64,000 bases of DNA from Triatoma infestans (Eukaryota > Arthropoda > Insecta > Hemiptera > Reduviidae). Shown here piece by piece: positions 1 through 12,029 of the stretch. The DNA lies in NCBI GenBank assembly GCA_011037195.1, contig JAAEAF010001130.1, positions 1 to 64,000 on the forward strand, written 5' to 3'. Both the position numbers and the translations under genes were made by a program. The notes under the pieces are model-generated. The model saw nothing but the letters and a program-made list of their open reading frames with translations, ran no database searches and had not been told where the DNA came from. Position 1 is the stretch's first letter; each line of letters begins with the position of its first letter.

Positions 1-659
1 CTGGTTCCAGCCTGCAGCTCTTTGCGAGAAAACAGAAATAAATGTAATAATGCCCAACAACCAGCAAATTGATATATTGCTTCCGCTGATGAACCTTCCC
101 GCCCACCCACCACTGACTGTAAACATAACTTATGATATTTCTGCCCTAGGAATAGAACCGTTAATGATTATTTATAGTTTAAAAAAGGGGCACCATAAGA
201 GCAACAAAATAAATGAATAGAATTCGAAAACAATAGTAATAAAGAATACAACATGGAGGGAAACGAGAAAAATTATAGGTGAAAAAAATAAAGGAATGAA
301 GATAAATTATTGTTGGTGTAAGCCAATGGAATTACATTTCTTTATCTCATCTAATACTCCACCATGAATAATAGAACATAAGTTTCAGTAACAATGGTCA
401 ACTGTCCCAGTCTTTCTTTGCCATGGTAATTATATAGATTAATTTTTTTTTTACTTTTTATTATATGTATAGTAACATATATATAATTAATTAATTTATG
501 AAATAATAAAGTTAGACGACACAAACGCTCACACTAATTTATTATTTTCTACTATCCTATAAAACTGTCTTGCTTATAATTAAAAAACCAAAAAAAAAGA
601 ATACTGGCGTGAAACCCTCACACACCTTTCTCTTAAGTTAATTAATACAATTTAATCAA
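1..659. other. AT-rich DNA, no gene seen
   Basis: I see no long reading frame, repeat copy or RNA gene here. The stretch is AT-rich with short A and T runs, as expected for intergenic DNA in this genome. Confidence 0.6.
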
Positions 660-1362
660 GAAGTTTTCTTTAAAATTGCCACGATACAATGTTGGGTTGG
701 TCATAAAAATGATGGTGGGGATTTTAGTTGTACAACCGATCGTCTAATGCAAACTAACTTAACAATACACCGCAAAAATTCAATTTTTTCAGATAAAGTT
801 TTCAAATATATGTTTCTATCTATGCAGCATGCATTGCAAGTTTAAAAGAATATCGTTATAACCGTATTCGAGAAAATTCCAAACAAACTCGAAAAACTTA
901 TTCAGTAAAAACACACTTCCGGTTAAACGATTTTCTGCAAATTTAGAATTCTAATGATGCTTCTAATCTGTCGTAAGTGATAACAGCCGTAGATTGTTCT
1001 GAAGTGGTACTTTATTACGTTAGAGGAAAGTATACAACGCTCTTGTCACCCAGGAATCATTAAAAAATTCAATTTCCTTGGGAAAATATGTACAATATAA
1101 AATAATTAGTATTTATGTGTGTAGATAGTATGCGAAGTTTAAAGAAAATTGAAGCTTTTTTAACAATTTTTACAATAAGAATATTAAGAGTGTTTCACAC
1201 GAATTTTCACAATATTTTTAACAACACATCAATACCATTTGGACCATTCAGAAATATGGATTAACGATCTTCTTAAATATGGTATTCAATCAATTGGTTA
1301 TGCAATTACTTTATGATTGGATAATGTGGTGCGCTACATAATTTTAATGATTTTTTTATTTT
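660..1362 (-). repeat. Decayed minus-strand copy of the CCGGAAGT repeat family
   Basis: Minus-orientation traces of the family are visible: cacttccggtt near 915 (reverse of CCGGAAGTG), 'tcgagaaaattcc' and 'aaacttattcagtaaaaac'. These match phrases in clearer minus copies near 7.4-7.7 kb and 27.4-28.8 kb. The copy is diverged and its ends are uncertain. Confidence 0.5.
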
Positions 1363-2345
1363 ACTTTCTCTTCCTCCTAGTAAGAGGAAGTATTGTAATC
1401 GTGTTAAATTTTTGATATCGAGTTTTCACCGGAAATATCCGTTTTGTAGTCCCCTGAGTCCAAAAAAGTGGTTTTTAGAAAATGGTCTGTGAGTGTGTAT
1501 TTGAACAGCATAGCTCAAAAACGAAAAATCGTAGAAAGTTCAAACTTGATATTCCATTTAGTTATCACCATGGGATCTGACAGTAAGTTATCCGTCAAAA
1601 TTCCTCAACCGGAAGTACCACTTTACTAATTTTTTTTTTTTACGTTTTTGCAATTTTCTCAAAAATGCCTCCAACCATTTTCTTCAAACTTGGTATATCA
1701 ACTACACATACTAACACCTACAACTTGTATTTGAAACATTTCTCAGGGAAAATTCATTTAAGGGCACTTCTGGGGGAAGGGTGGGGTTAGGTTTTCATCT
1801 GAAGTACTATTTCAGTTTATTAGACAATTCTATCATCTAAATAATGTTAATTAGAATTAAATATGTTGTTGAAATTCCTATTTTGGAAAAGATCGGATGA
1901 CCGGAAGCGCATTTACTTTACCACTTTACTAAATGATTTTTTTTCACTTTTTCGCAATTTTCTCAAAAATGGCTCCGGCGATTTTCTTGAAACATCCAAT
2001 ATAAACTAAACATACAAAGATCTACAACTTTTATTTAACACATTTCTCTGGAAAAATTCTTTTAAGGGCACTTTTAGAGGAGTGGTGGGGTTATGTTTTT
2101 CTCTAAAGTGCTATCATAGTTGATTATACAATTCTATCATCCAAACAAAATTAATTAGAAATAAATAGATGGCCAAAATTCCGAGTTTTAAGGACCTTAG
2201 TAAACCGGAAGTGCGCTTTTATTGAACAGTTTTTTCAGTTTTCGACGAATTTCATTAAATTTGGTATACAACTATAAAATTTGTCAATTATAATTTTAAG
2301 AACTGGAGTAAGAGAAAGTTGTGTGAGTGTTTCACACTAGATTTC
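1363..2345 (+). repeat. CCGGAAGT modular repeat, copy A
   Basis: A full-looking copy. It opens with an imperfect palindrome (tcttcctcctagtaagagga) and continues through cgatat...cgagttttcaccgg. CCGGAAG occurs at 1609, 1901 and 2205, so three modules of about 292 and 304 bp follow each other. Each module carries 'ttctcaaaaatg', 'catttctc' and 'ttcatttaagggcac'. It closes with 'gagtaagagaaagttgtgtg' and 'agtgtttcacac'. No protein is encoded. The same order recurs in copy B at 4.93-5.93 kb, so the unit is real; its class is unknown. Confidence 0.8.
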
Positions 2346-2422
2346 TTTTTTTTCTAATTTTTTGCATATTTTCTCAAAAAACTGCTCCAAAAAAATGTTT
2401 TTCAACTATCCACTACTGTCCT

Positions 2423-2449
2423 ACACACACACACACACACACACACACA
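2423..2449 (+). repeat. (AC)n microsatellite
   Basis: Uninterrupted AC dinucleotide run of about 13 units. The 99-aa frame across it is not a gene. Confidence 0.9.
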
Positions 2450-2523
2450 TATCAGTTCTGTCTATTTCATTCGAAACAACATTCCGGAACAATCGATTTT
2501 AATGGAACACTAGGAAATCTGTG

Positions 2524-2835
2524 GCTTTTTTTTTTTGGAGGGTTCGTGCAGTGCGACTATCCATTGATCTATTGTGTCCCCTCTGGTACGGTAGGTGAGC
2601 TTGCTATAGCACTTCCTCCAAGTTGAGCTCCTTAAGGTATCCCAGAATCTTGGAGGGTTGTATTCCACTCTCACCCTCCTGGTAACAACCCAGGCTATTA
2701 GATCTCCCCACAGAATCTGCATGTGCCATCACCTTTCTCAGGGGTCCCCTGAGTCTGCAATACTGCACTCAGACTGATGCAGGCCTGCAATGCCATGCCT
2801 TCTCCAGTACAACAAACAGATGCTGTGGGTTGGTA
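2524..2835 (-). mobile_element. Unassigned GC-richer insert with A tail on the minus strand
   Basis: A sharply GC-richer block of about 300 bp begins, on the plus strand, with a run of T's near 2525-2537. Read on the minus strand it therefore ends in poly(A), the look of a 5'-truncated LINE or SINE. I find no tRNA-like A/B box and no recognisable protein. The right boundary, near 2835 where AT-rich DNA resumes, is approximate. Confidence 0.4.
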
Positions 2836-3774
2836 GTTGAAAAATAATCATTTAAGTGGAAATTCCTAAATTTTAAAACAATTCCTTAATGTGTGAACTG
2901 TGAGAATAGCAGCAAGAGAAAGTTGTATATGTTTTTCAGATCAGATTTATTTTTTCCGAACACTATTTAAAGATTATCTACGCCATTCATGAAATTATGA
3001 TATCTAAATCGAACATTATAAAGAAATTAACTGCTCGCTAATTAATCAAACCATTTAGTAAATCACAATTAATAGTAGTACACTCAGTATAGTATGTAAA
3101 TTGTCCTAATCATAGTTGACGGACCGGGTTTATTTGGCTACAATCATTACTAATTCATCTCTCTCTCACTGCCCCCTTTCTCTCACTCTTTCTCTCTCTC
3201 TCTCTCTCTCTGATGGCGCTTTAATGATAGCATTCCAATTCTGTTTATATTTCTAGTAGAAATCAATGTAAATCAGGTTACTATTTAAATAACAATATAT
3301 TTGTATCTTATATTTGACTTATCTATCGATATCGCATTCGATATTTTTTGATAAAATCTGTATGATTTATAGAAAAAAGATTTCATTAAATGTGGTTTTG
3401 TTAAATTATTTGAATACACTTTAAAAAATTAAACGCTCTCACTAACTGAAATCGCTAACAGTTCAAATCAATACAAGAATAATAGCGAGACAAATACAGC
3501 AATAATTACAATTAGAACTACAATATAATAAATTTGGTGTGAAATAACCAGGTTTCGCACAAAATTCTCTTACTATTCTTAATACGATTATCTATAAAAT
3601 GACCAATTTTTTTTTTAAAATTTCAAATTTCCCTTATTTGTCCTAACATTAATATAGAGTTGGTAGGGGACAAGTACATCGACAAGCAGGTTGTTAGATA
3701 ACACGGTAGCCCAGAAGTGAACGCCAATAACATTAATGTTTGAAATTCAACGCCACAAATTGTGTAGAACTACC
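2836..3774. other. AT-rich DNA with a (CT)n tract
   Basis: No gene recognised. Contains a pyrimidine tract with (CT)n near 3185-3211 and no clear transposon ends. Confidence 0.5.
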
Positions 3775-4170
3775 TAGAAATTGAATTTTTTGAGAAAAAC
3801 GTTACAAATAAAAGTGATAGGTTTTTATATCTGTACAGTTCCGAGAAAATTCCAAAACAACTCAAAAACTTATTCTGTAGAATCGCACTTCCGGTATACC
3901 GATTTTTTTCTTTCACTTTGGTATTCTAACAATGCTTCGAGGTTTTAGAACTATAGATTACTTTAGAGGGAACGCTACTGTTTCCCCCCCAGTCACGGCC
4001 AAAAAAAAATAACCAATTTTTCCAGGATAATATTTCAAATAAAAGTTATAGGCATTTATAAGTGTAGAGAGTATGAAGTTTAAAAAAAAAATTGAAACTT
4101 TTTGAACAAAATTTAACAATTTTCTAAAATTATATTAACCACAGTAATATAGAAGTCGTTTAGAGTGATT
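3775..4170 (-). repeat. Partial minus-strand CCGGAAGT repeat copy
   Basis: Contains 'cacttccggta' near 3886, 'ccgagaaaattcca' and 'aaaacttattctgtag', matching the minus-oriented family pattern. The remainder to 4925 is AT-rich, with a (TA)n run near 4450-4488 and no gene. Confidence 0.5.
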
Positions 4171-4442
4171 TACACCAGTCTTCTCCAATATTTTACTCCA
4201 CATCAGTACCACTGGACCCTTCAGAAATAAGGATTAACCGTAATTTCCGGCAAATCAGATGGAGACATTATTAAGAGATTATTACTGAAAATGAGAAATA
4301 GCCAACAAGGACTAGGAGGATATCCTTGAGGGACACCTGAAAGTCATCAAACAAAGTATAATGCATCGAAAATAGTGAATAGTAATGGACAAAATGTAAT
4401 TCTTCATAGATAAAGTAAACATCACGCACCATCTACTCTATA

Positions 4443-4492
<50 letters not shown>

Positions 4493-4925
4493 CTGTGATC
4501 ATCCATCTTAAAAGACATGTTGATCTTGATAGTCTGTTTTAGTAATAAATAGGATGTGTAGGTAGTAAGTTGCTATGAAATATTTACATATGTTTGTATG
4601 TACACTCTATATAACATTCTGCCACATCTCACAAAATGGCGGAGATATATCGAACAAACTCTGTTTCTCCCATCAATATTCCCATGACATTTCAGTCCAT
4701 TAACTACTATTTCGTCAAGTGCAAAAATCTGATTTATTATACGAGTTTGTTTCTCAGAGTTCTAATTGATAATTTTTTTTTTTTCTTGAAAGTTGACATT
4801 TTTACTGAATGTTCAGTCGTGCTATATATATACATATAGAAGACTTTTATAGACAACTAAAAGTTTATAGCTCAATATGTATAGTTGATATACTAAATTT
4901 AAAGAGAATAGTTGCATCATTTTTA
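4171..4925. other. AT-rich DNA with (TA)n microsatellite, no gene
   Basis: Only simple sequence stands out: TA repeats near 4450-4488 and a T run near 4770. The 67-aa frame at 4636 has low-complexity composition and no domain I recognise. Confidence 0.5.
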
Positions 4926-5051
4926 CATTCTCTTACTCTTACCTAATAAGACGAAGTATTGTAATCGTGTCAAATTTTCGATATCGAGTTTTTCACCGGA
5001 AATATCCGTTTTGAGGTCCCCTGAGTCCAAAAAAGTGGTTTTTAGAAAATA

Positions 5052-5083
<32 letters not shown>

Positions 5084-5935
5084 CAACAGCATAGCTCAAA
5101 AACGACAAACCGTAGAAAGTTGATACTTGATATTCCGTTTAGGTATCACCATGGGATCTGACAGTAAGTTATCTGTCAAAATTCCTCAACCGGAAGTACC
5201 ACTTTACTAGTTGTATTTTTTGACGTTTTTGCGATTTTCTCAAAAATAGCTCCAACGATTTTCTTCAAACTTGCTGTATCAACCACACATACTAACAGCT
5301 ACAACTTTTATTTGAAACATTTCTCCAGAAAAATTCATTTAAGGGCACTTCTGGGGGAGGGGTGGAGTTAGGTTTTTCTTCTCAAGTGCTATTTCAGTTC
5401 ATTAGACAATTCTATCATCTAAATAATGTTAATTAGAATTAATATGTTGTTGAAATTTCTAGTTTGAAAAAGATCGGATGACCGGAAGTGCGTTTACTAT
5501 AGTACTTTCCTAAATGATTTTTTCACTTTTTCTCAAAAATGGCTCCGACGATTTTCTTGAAACTTCTTATATAAACTAAACATACAAAGATCTACAACTT
5601 CTATTTAAAACATTTCTCTGGGAAAATTCATTTAAGGACACTTTTAGGGGAGGGGTGAGGTTATGTTTTTCTTTAATATGCTATCATAGTTGATTATACA
5701 ATTCTATCATCCAAACAAAATAATTTGGAAATAAATAGATGTCCAAAATTCCAAATTTCAAGGAAATTAGTAAACCGGAAGTGCGCTTTTACTGAACAGG
5801 TTTTTTCAGCTTTCGACGAATTTCATTAAATTTTTATACACAAACTATAAAATTTGTCAATTATAATTTTGAGAACTGGTGTAAGAGAAAGTTGTGTGAA
5901 TGTTTCACACCAGATTTTTTTTTTTTTTGTTTTTT
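4926..5935 (+). repeat. CCGGAAGT modular repeat, copy B
   Basis: The best complete copy. It opens near 'cttactcttacctaataaga', followed by the 'gtcccctgagtccaaaaaag' phrase and then an internal (GT)n microsatellite at about 5055-5083. CCGGAAGT occurs at 5190, 5482 and 5775, giving modules of 292 and 293 bp. It ends with 'gtaagagaaagttgtgtg' and 'tgtttcacacc'. It parallels copy A along its length. Non-coding; the class is unresolved. Confidence 0.85.
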
Positions 5936-5999
5936 CAGAAAATTCGCGAAAAAATGAAAAATGTATTCACTAAAATGATATCTTCCGGTTGAAATATTT

Positions 6000-6800
6000 G
6001 TACTTTCTCTTATTGCTGGTAGGAGAAAGTATTGCGATCGCGTCTAATATTCGAAAAGAAGCACATATTTCGTTTTAGTATTAACTACCGCATCCGACAC
6101 GAAAGTTTCCACCAAAATCCATTCAACAGGAAATGGGGCATTTTTTTGTTTTTTTTTGCGATTCCTTTAAACGTCATACACTACCACATATATAAATACC
6201 TATCACTGTTACTTGAAACATTTTCCAGGGAAAATTGTTTATTTTTTTCTTTTTTTTTGGAAAATACTGAAGGAACAGTAAATTCTGGGAATGAGTTATT
6301 CTTTCCTAAATTTATTAAATAAAAGTGATTGTTAATTATGTATGTAGATAGTATACGTAATTTAAAGAAAAATTATCGGAGCCTTTTTCGAGAAAATCAC
6401 GAATAAGAAAGTCAGCAAAATTGCACTTCCGGTTGAGGGATTTTGTCCAATATCTTTGTGTCAGATGCGGCAATGTTTTAGTGCCTAGGCAGAATACCAA
6501 ATTTCGGCTTCCAGGGATTTTTATCGTTTTTCGTTTTGAGATATTTGGTTCAAACATAAATACATACTGACCATTCGCTAAAAACGTGTTTCTCTTCATA
6601 CTAAAGAGAACATTGAAAAATGTATATCCGGTAGCAAAATTTTTAAGAATAAGAGAAAGTAAACCATAAATCTTTCGAATCTTACGAACCATTTTGGAGG
6701 AAGTTGTGACAAAAACGAATAAAATCATTTTTGAAAGTTTCACTTTTACCGGTTGTCAGTTTTTCGACCGAAACTTTTCCAGTCGTATCTACTAAGAGAA
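6000..6800. repeat. Rearranged CCGGAAGT repeat fragments, both orientations
   Basis: A plus-strand start with the palindrome-like 'tactttctcttattgctgg' lies at 6000. It is followed near 6420 by a minus-strand fragment containing 'cacttccggttgaggga', and by 'aataagagaaagtaaacc' near 6648. Two head-to-head partial copies seem to have been joined. Confidence 0.6.
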
Positions 6801-7389
6801 AATCAAATGGAAAATAAGTTTCTTTCTAAGAAAAGTAATATATGAAATTGTTGAATTAAACTGAGATATTTGTTTTATGTTTTTAAACAAAAATAATAAT
6901 AATAATAAAAATAATAAGCGAAGAATATAAAAGTATTAAAAAAAAAAAACTTAATAAAATTGTAATCATTTCAGCAATACGAACATTGAACGTGCATGTT
7001 GCAGTACGGAGATGAATATTGGCAATAAAATGCACATCTTATAGTATTACTAATTAAAACTTTATAACCGTCGACTATTAAATATTGTTTATTTAAAAAA
7101 ATAATAATAATAATAAAATAACCTGACCTATTGTAACCTCACAATGTGTAGAAAGTAATAAATGATACCATTAAAAACAATACAAATCCATTAAACATTT
7201 TTTTAAGAATATATATCTTTCTCTCTAATACTCTCTCCTCTCCTGAAAATGGTTTGTTGTTTTAAACCTATTTCTTTCACTTATTTGGGATTTTAGTGGC
7301 AGTTTTTTTTTTTTGTTTTATTTTATTTGAGAATGCACCTTTAATCCCACGAGTATCCCATACTTTCTAATTGATATCGCTGCTATTTT
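6801..7389. other. AT-rich DNA with A/T-rich simple repeats
   Basis: Contains short (AAT)n tracts near 6890 and 7105. No reading frame or transposon boundary recognised. Confidence 0.5.
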
Positions 7390-7745
7390 CTCATAATGCT
7401 AGAAGAAGAAATGTAGTAGTGATCTTGTAAGATTTTCAAAATTGAGAATCTTGTGTGAAACAGGGGGAAAAAACCATTCAGTAAACCCGCACTTCCGGTT
7501 GATGAATTTTGCTCAAAACCTTTGTATGGTAGCTTAGAAAAAAAGGAAGTAGCTAAATTTTTGTTTACGATTTTTCGTTTTTGAGATATTTTGTTCACAC
7601 ACACGCGCAAATATATATATATATATACTATTCGTTAAAAACGCTTTTTCCGAACTCAGGGGACCTTAAAACATGTATTTCCGGTGAAAATTCAATTTTG
7701 AAAATGTTGTCAAGTTCATAAATCCAGGAATAAGAGAAAGTAAAA
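7390..7745 (-). repeat. CCGGAAGT repeat fragment, minus strand
   Basis: Reverse-orientation phrases include 'cgcacttccggttgatgaat', 'cgatttttcgttttt', a (TA)n tract where plus copies carry (GT)n, 'aactcaggggacctt' and the terminal 'aataagagaaagtaaaact'. It looks like the first module of a copy read backwards. Confidence 0.65.
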
Positions 7746-7799
7746 CTCAACATCCTTGGCCTATTTTGTTTTTACAGCAAGGTTTGTATTTAGGCACGC

Positions 7800-8240
7800 T
7801 ACACGTACTTGTGTATTAAATGAAAGTGTATGTTGTACACTGTTATAGGATCCGGAAGAGCGGAGAAACACAAAAATGAATCAATCTAGTTAATAGCTAC
7901 CTAGGCCAGACTAGGGTGGAAGACTCTCACTCTCTTTCTCTCTCCTCTTCCTCTCTCTCTGACTCTCTCTCCTTCTATACATATATATATATATATATGC
8001 AGGCGAGCTAGCCCCCTACAAAGGAACAGTTTACGACGAGTTCACAACCAATCAGCAACCTTCAACCTTCTCAGCCAGTATGTCTCTATATATATATCTC
8101 TCGCAACCTAACTTCTATATAGCAATAAAGTCCTGGCAGTTTATGTGTTCTTCTCTGATTACACAGTGTTCAGCTTATATTCTAGTTTATTTCTCCAAAA
8201 ACCCATTTTCACTAATTCTCTCTCTTTCTCACATACACGT
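7800..8240 (+). mobile_element. LTR-like remnant, copy 1
   Basis: This stretch resembles 41.05-41.4 kb in order and wording: 'ggccagactagggtggaaga' versus 'ggctagagtgggagaatc', then 'gtcctggcagttta' versus 'gtccaggcagtttg', then 'cagtgttcagctt' versus 'tagtgttcagcttt'. A polyadenylation-type aataaa (near 8123) precedes the shared block, as in an LTR R region. No matching second LTR or pol gene lies nearby, so a solo LTR fragment is the likely reading. Confidence 0.4.
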
Positions 8241-8859
8241 CCCAGTATAAAGAACGGATCTCAAACTGGATAAAGCCATGAAATCAAATCCGCCACCAAA
8301 TCATAAGACCCCTACCAAGACCATAAACATGTATACCTATATAGGTAGGTACAGGTTTAATCAACATACTTGGGCAAATCTATAATTACGCAACATAAAC
8401 TAGCTCTACAACACAGATGCGATATAATTACATTTGTGGGCCGATCCAATTCAACGGAAGGGGAAGAAGGAGCGTTGTTGTGTCCAATGTAAATATCCAT
8501 ATAACATCCATATCCGTTAGTAATATTGGACCAAATCAATATTGAATATATTGAAGATCATTATCTCAATAGTACTAATGTTGGCTTGTTACGATATTAA
8601 TAATTTCTGATTGATTAATATCAAATCCAATTTGATTGATATAGCTAGTGGGTACGTATACATTGATATACTGTGTGATTATAACTCAAAACTAGCAAAT
8701 GGTGAAGCATATATGCACGCAATAAAATACATATTGAATGCGAATGATTTTAATCAATTTCTGGCTTTATCTAGGATGTAATTAAAATTGAAATATATAT
8801 GTATACAATATTTAATTGTACTTAAAATTAAATAGGTGATGGAACCAAAATAGTATGTT
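8241..8859. other. No gene recognised
   Basis: AT-rich DNA without recognisable coding sequence or transposon ends. Confidence 0.5.
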
Positions 8860-8991
8860 GACATGTATTTCATAGAGGGAAACTTTTCCAGACCCAAGGC
8901 GACTCAATTTTTGAGAAAAAAAAATAATGAATAAATAAACTTTTGTCAGTATAGATAGTGAGTATGAGAAAAAAATGGTTTTAGAGAAATA

Positions 8992-9026
<35 letters not shown>

Positions 9027-9066
9027 AATATAAACAAACAAAAAATCTCATGTGAAATACGCACAC
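8860..9066 (-). repeat. Short CCGGAAGT-family fragment with (GT)n
   Basis: A (GT)n run at about 8995-9022 follows 'aaaaatggttttagagaaat', the same neighbourhood that holds the microsatellite in fuller copies. The copy is short and diverged and its orientation is uncertain. Confidence 0.4.
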
Positions 9067-9434
9067 GACTTTCTGTTAATGCAATTATTTACATAGTTAT
9101 AATGACTACTATAGTGTGTTTGTTAGGATAACTAACATTTTATGTAAAAATTCCAAGTTTAAAGAAAATTGGTCAATTTTCATAATTTTGTTTCAATTAT
9201 GTAAAAGAAAATTCATGTGATTGTTTATAATAGATTTTTTTATTTATTTATAATTAAATTCATTTTTTATTGAAGTATTTATATTATTTATTATGCAAAA
9301 GACGAAATTAAAATCTATAAGTTCTGAAACAGCTGATCGGCACGGCCATTTAGTCTAGAGATAGGTTAAATACTGTTTTACTCTCTTTTCTACTCTGGTA
9401 TAAACTCTTTGAATTAGGCACTTCAACTAAAATG

Positions 9435-10676
9435 GTAAAAATAATAAGCCCCTTATTAATCTCACTTTTTGTAAACAATATTGGCGATAGTTTAAATGGC
9501 GGTATTAACATACAAGTAATCGAATAAAGTTACTAGCGTTCGCAGACGACTTCGTATTGCTGTCATCAGAGAGAGTGACTCTTCAGTCTAATGATTAATA
9601 ATGCGTTAGATGAGTATTGCCAAAAGTGGAATCTAGAAGTCAACTTAAATAAATCGAAAATAATTATTTTCAGAAATGTTGGGCGGCTTATAAAGTGGCA
9701 GTATAGGGGAGAAGAAGTGGAGGTGGTGAGTAGCTATACGTATTTGGGTGTAACGCTAACGTCAAACTTATCTTTAAACCAACACTTTAACGACAAATTG
9801 TCTAAAGCTAAATTCTCTTTAAATGTTTTCAATAACATAATCCATAATAAAAGTATTTCATTCAAACTAAAATTAAAGATATTTAATTCAGTGTCAAAGG
9901 CCATTCTCTGTTATGGAGCACAGGTTTGGGGATTTACGATATATGAGAGTATTGAAATGTTTCTGAGATATTTTGTTAACAAAAGCATTAAGCCTGCCAA
10001 TCAACACCCCTAATTATATTTTATATCTAGAAACTAATCTCTACCCAATATATGTTCACACCCTCAAACTACATCTGAAATATATTCTTAGGTGCTTGAA
10101 TCTTCCGTCACATAGGTACCCATATATTGTTGCGAAAGACATCATTAAACAGAATTTGTTTTGGTATAAGGAATGGGAAAAATTATCTTCCACGTACGAT
10201 GCAAATTTAATAAGCTTAGTGAACAACCAGATAAAAGTGGATACTGTAATAAAAAAAAATTATGGAGAAATTAAATGCTAAGTATCATTTAATGAAGTTT
10301 AATAGTGAACTTCATTTATGGTACAAACAATTAGAATCCAATAGTAATGACTACGTTTACAATGAAGTGGGCAAATATCTTAAGTTGGATATTTAAGATA
10401 AGATGTGAGCTGTTGAACTTAAATAAATATAACTTTAAACAAGAAATTAAGTTGTGTTTACTTTGCAATTGTAAAGAGGAAGAGGATGTTTATCAGTTTA
10501 TATGTAAATGTCCCATTTTGACTGAGTTTAGGATAAGGTATTTGCATAAAACATCATTAACAACAATAGAATTTAAAGAGCGTTTAAACCCCAATAAATG
10601 GGACGATTTAATAAGTTATTGCAAGCACGCCTGGCAGTATCGGAAATTTCTGGTACAAGAATTTAATTACTGACTG
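9435..10676 (+). pseudogene. LINE reverse transcriptase, C-terminal part, frameshifted
   Basis: Three consecutive plus-strand segments read as the 3' part of a non-LTR reverse transcriptase. Visible motifs are an SPLLISLF-like stretch near 9449, the palm-motif-C box FADDFVLLSSE near 9537, then WNLEVNLNKSKIIIF, SYTYLGVTLTS and AILCYGAQVWG. A C-terminal Cys-rich segment follows (CLLCNCKEEEDV...CKCP, in 10347-10673). The frame breaks near 9590, 10005 and 10280, and the 5' half with the endonuclease is absent, so this is a 5'-truncated dead copy. Its clade is not assigned. The family's 3' UTR follows at 10677-11040, and a second copy of that 3' end lies at 18.0-18.3 kb. Confidence 0.85.
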
Positions 10677-11148
<472 letters not shown>

Positions 11149-11178
11149 GGCGCATCAACTTCCAAGGTTATTAGCGCC
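11149..11178 (-). other. 3'-terminal GGCGC/GCGCC hairpin of the LINE
   Basis: Directly next to the A tail, GGCGC at 11149 and GCGCC at 11174-11178 bracket 20 nt. The same bracket and much of the interior ('tcaa', 'ggt', 'att') occur at the 3' ends of the SINE copies at 19687, 29644 and 53397. In LINE biology such a 3' stem-loop is what the reverse transcriptase recognises; that role is inferred here. Confidence 0.75.
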
Positions 11179-11606
11179 CCTCAGTTTGATTCGTTCTCCA
11201 CTCGGTCCGCACGAGCTTGGATGGCACATATTCAACCTTTGTGGCGTCCAGATCAGTGCCTTGTCTAGCAAGGCATGAGGAGCCCAAGGTTATTGAATAG
11301 GGTACCACACATCCCCTCTTATTTCATCGATCATGTCGACGAGGGGGAGTGTGGATCATCTCTTGTTGTGCCATCCCTTTTTTAATTAAATCTTTTTTTA
11401 ACTATCTTATTTAAATATAAATATTATATATTAACAATTACACATATAAAGTTTAATATGAAAATTCTGGATCTATTTGCATCATTTAAATGTGGAACTT
11501 TTGCATGCAGATAAATTTTTATGTAATATAAGCAAGAAACTATCCTGAAATATCTACATAACCTATCCTAAAGAGGCTATTTGCTCACTGTAAACTATTC
11601 TATTTT

Positions 11607-11644
11607 GGGTGTGCAGTACTTTTAACAAATATTCCTGCACACCC
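11607..11644 (-). other. 3' region hairpin 1 (10-bp stem)
   Basis: Stem gggtgtgcag (11607-11616) with ctgcacaccc (11635-11644), perfect 10 bp. The 18-nt loop begins tact and ends attc. First of four hairpins with the same loop ends and different stems. Confidence 0.75.
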
Positions 11645-11682
11645 TTAAATGAACTAATCCTAATGTTAATCTAAACCTAATA

Positions 11683-11716
11683 GGGTTGAAATACTTTTAT
11701 AAAATTCTTTCAACCC
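11683..11716 (-). other. 3' region hairpin 2 (9-bp stem)
   Basis: Stem gggttgaaa (11683-11691) with tttcaaccc (11708-11716), perfect 9 bp. The 16-nt loop begins tact and ends attc. Confidence 0.75.
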
Positions 11717-11761
11717 CGAAATAAAAAACCTAAGCTAAACATTTGCCCTAACAGTTTCGCC

Positions 11762-11938
11762 AATAAATACATTCACACATAAAAACATTCTCGCCAATAA
11801 ATACATTCTCGCTAATAAATACATTCACGCTAATAAATACATTCTCGCTAATAAATACATTCACTCCAGTAAATACATTCTCGCTAATAAATACAATCGC
11901 ACTAATAAATACATTCACACTAATATATACATTCATAC
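11762..11938 (-). repeat. 18-bp tandem repeat, about ten units
   Basis: Units of the form aataaatacattctcgct follow each other about ten times with small changes, one unit being shorter. Because 18 is a multiple of three the minus strand stays open (a 62-aa frame), but this lies in the LINE's 3' UTR and nothing suggests translation. It separates hairpins 2 and 3. Confidence 0.85.
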
Positions 11939-11939
11939 G

Positions 11940-11969
11940 AGGGGAAAGTACTCGATATTCCTTTCCCCT
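11940..11969 (-). other. 3' region hairpin 3 (9-bp stem)
   Basis: Stem aggggaaag with ctttcccct, perfect. The 12-nt loop is tactcgatattc (11949-11960), identical to that of hairpin 4. Confidence 0.8.
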
Positions 11970-11991
11970 AACATAAAAAGAACTAACCTAA

Positions 11992-12023
11992 TTGGGTGAA
12001 GTACTCGATATTCCTTCACCCAA
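11992..12023 (-). other. 3' region hairpin 4 (10-bp stem)
   Basis: Stem ttgggtgaag with cttcacccaa, perfect 10 bp. The loop tactcgatattc (12002-12013) is identical to that of hairpin 3. It sits about 35 nt past the ORF2 stop in the element's sense. Confidence 0.8.
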
Positions 12024-12029
12024 GTTTAA

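Noticed and set aside
4923..5108. Frames across (GT)n tracts as small proteins
   Set aside because: Low-complexity translations of microsatellites inside repeats.
11748..11936. 62-aa periodic frame as a repeat protein
   Set aside because: It is the 18-bp tandem array in the LINE 3' UTR; openness follows from the period.
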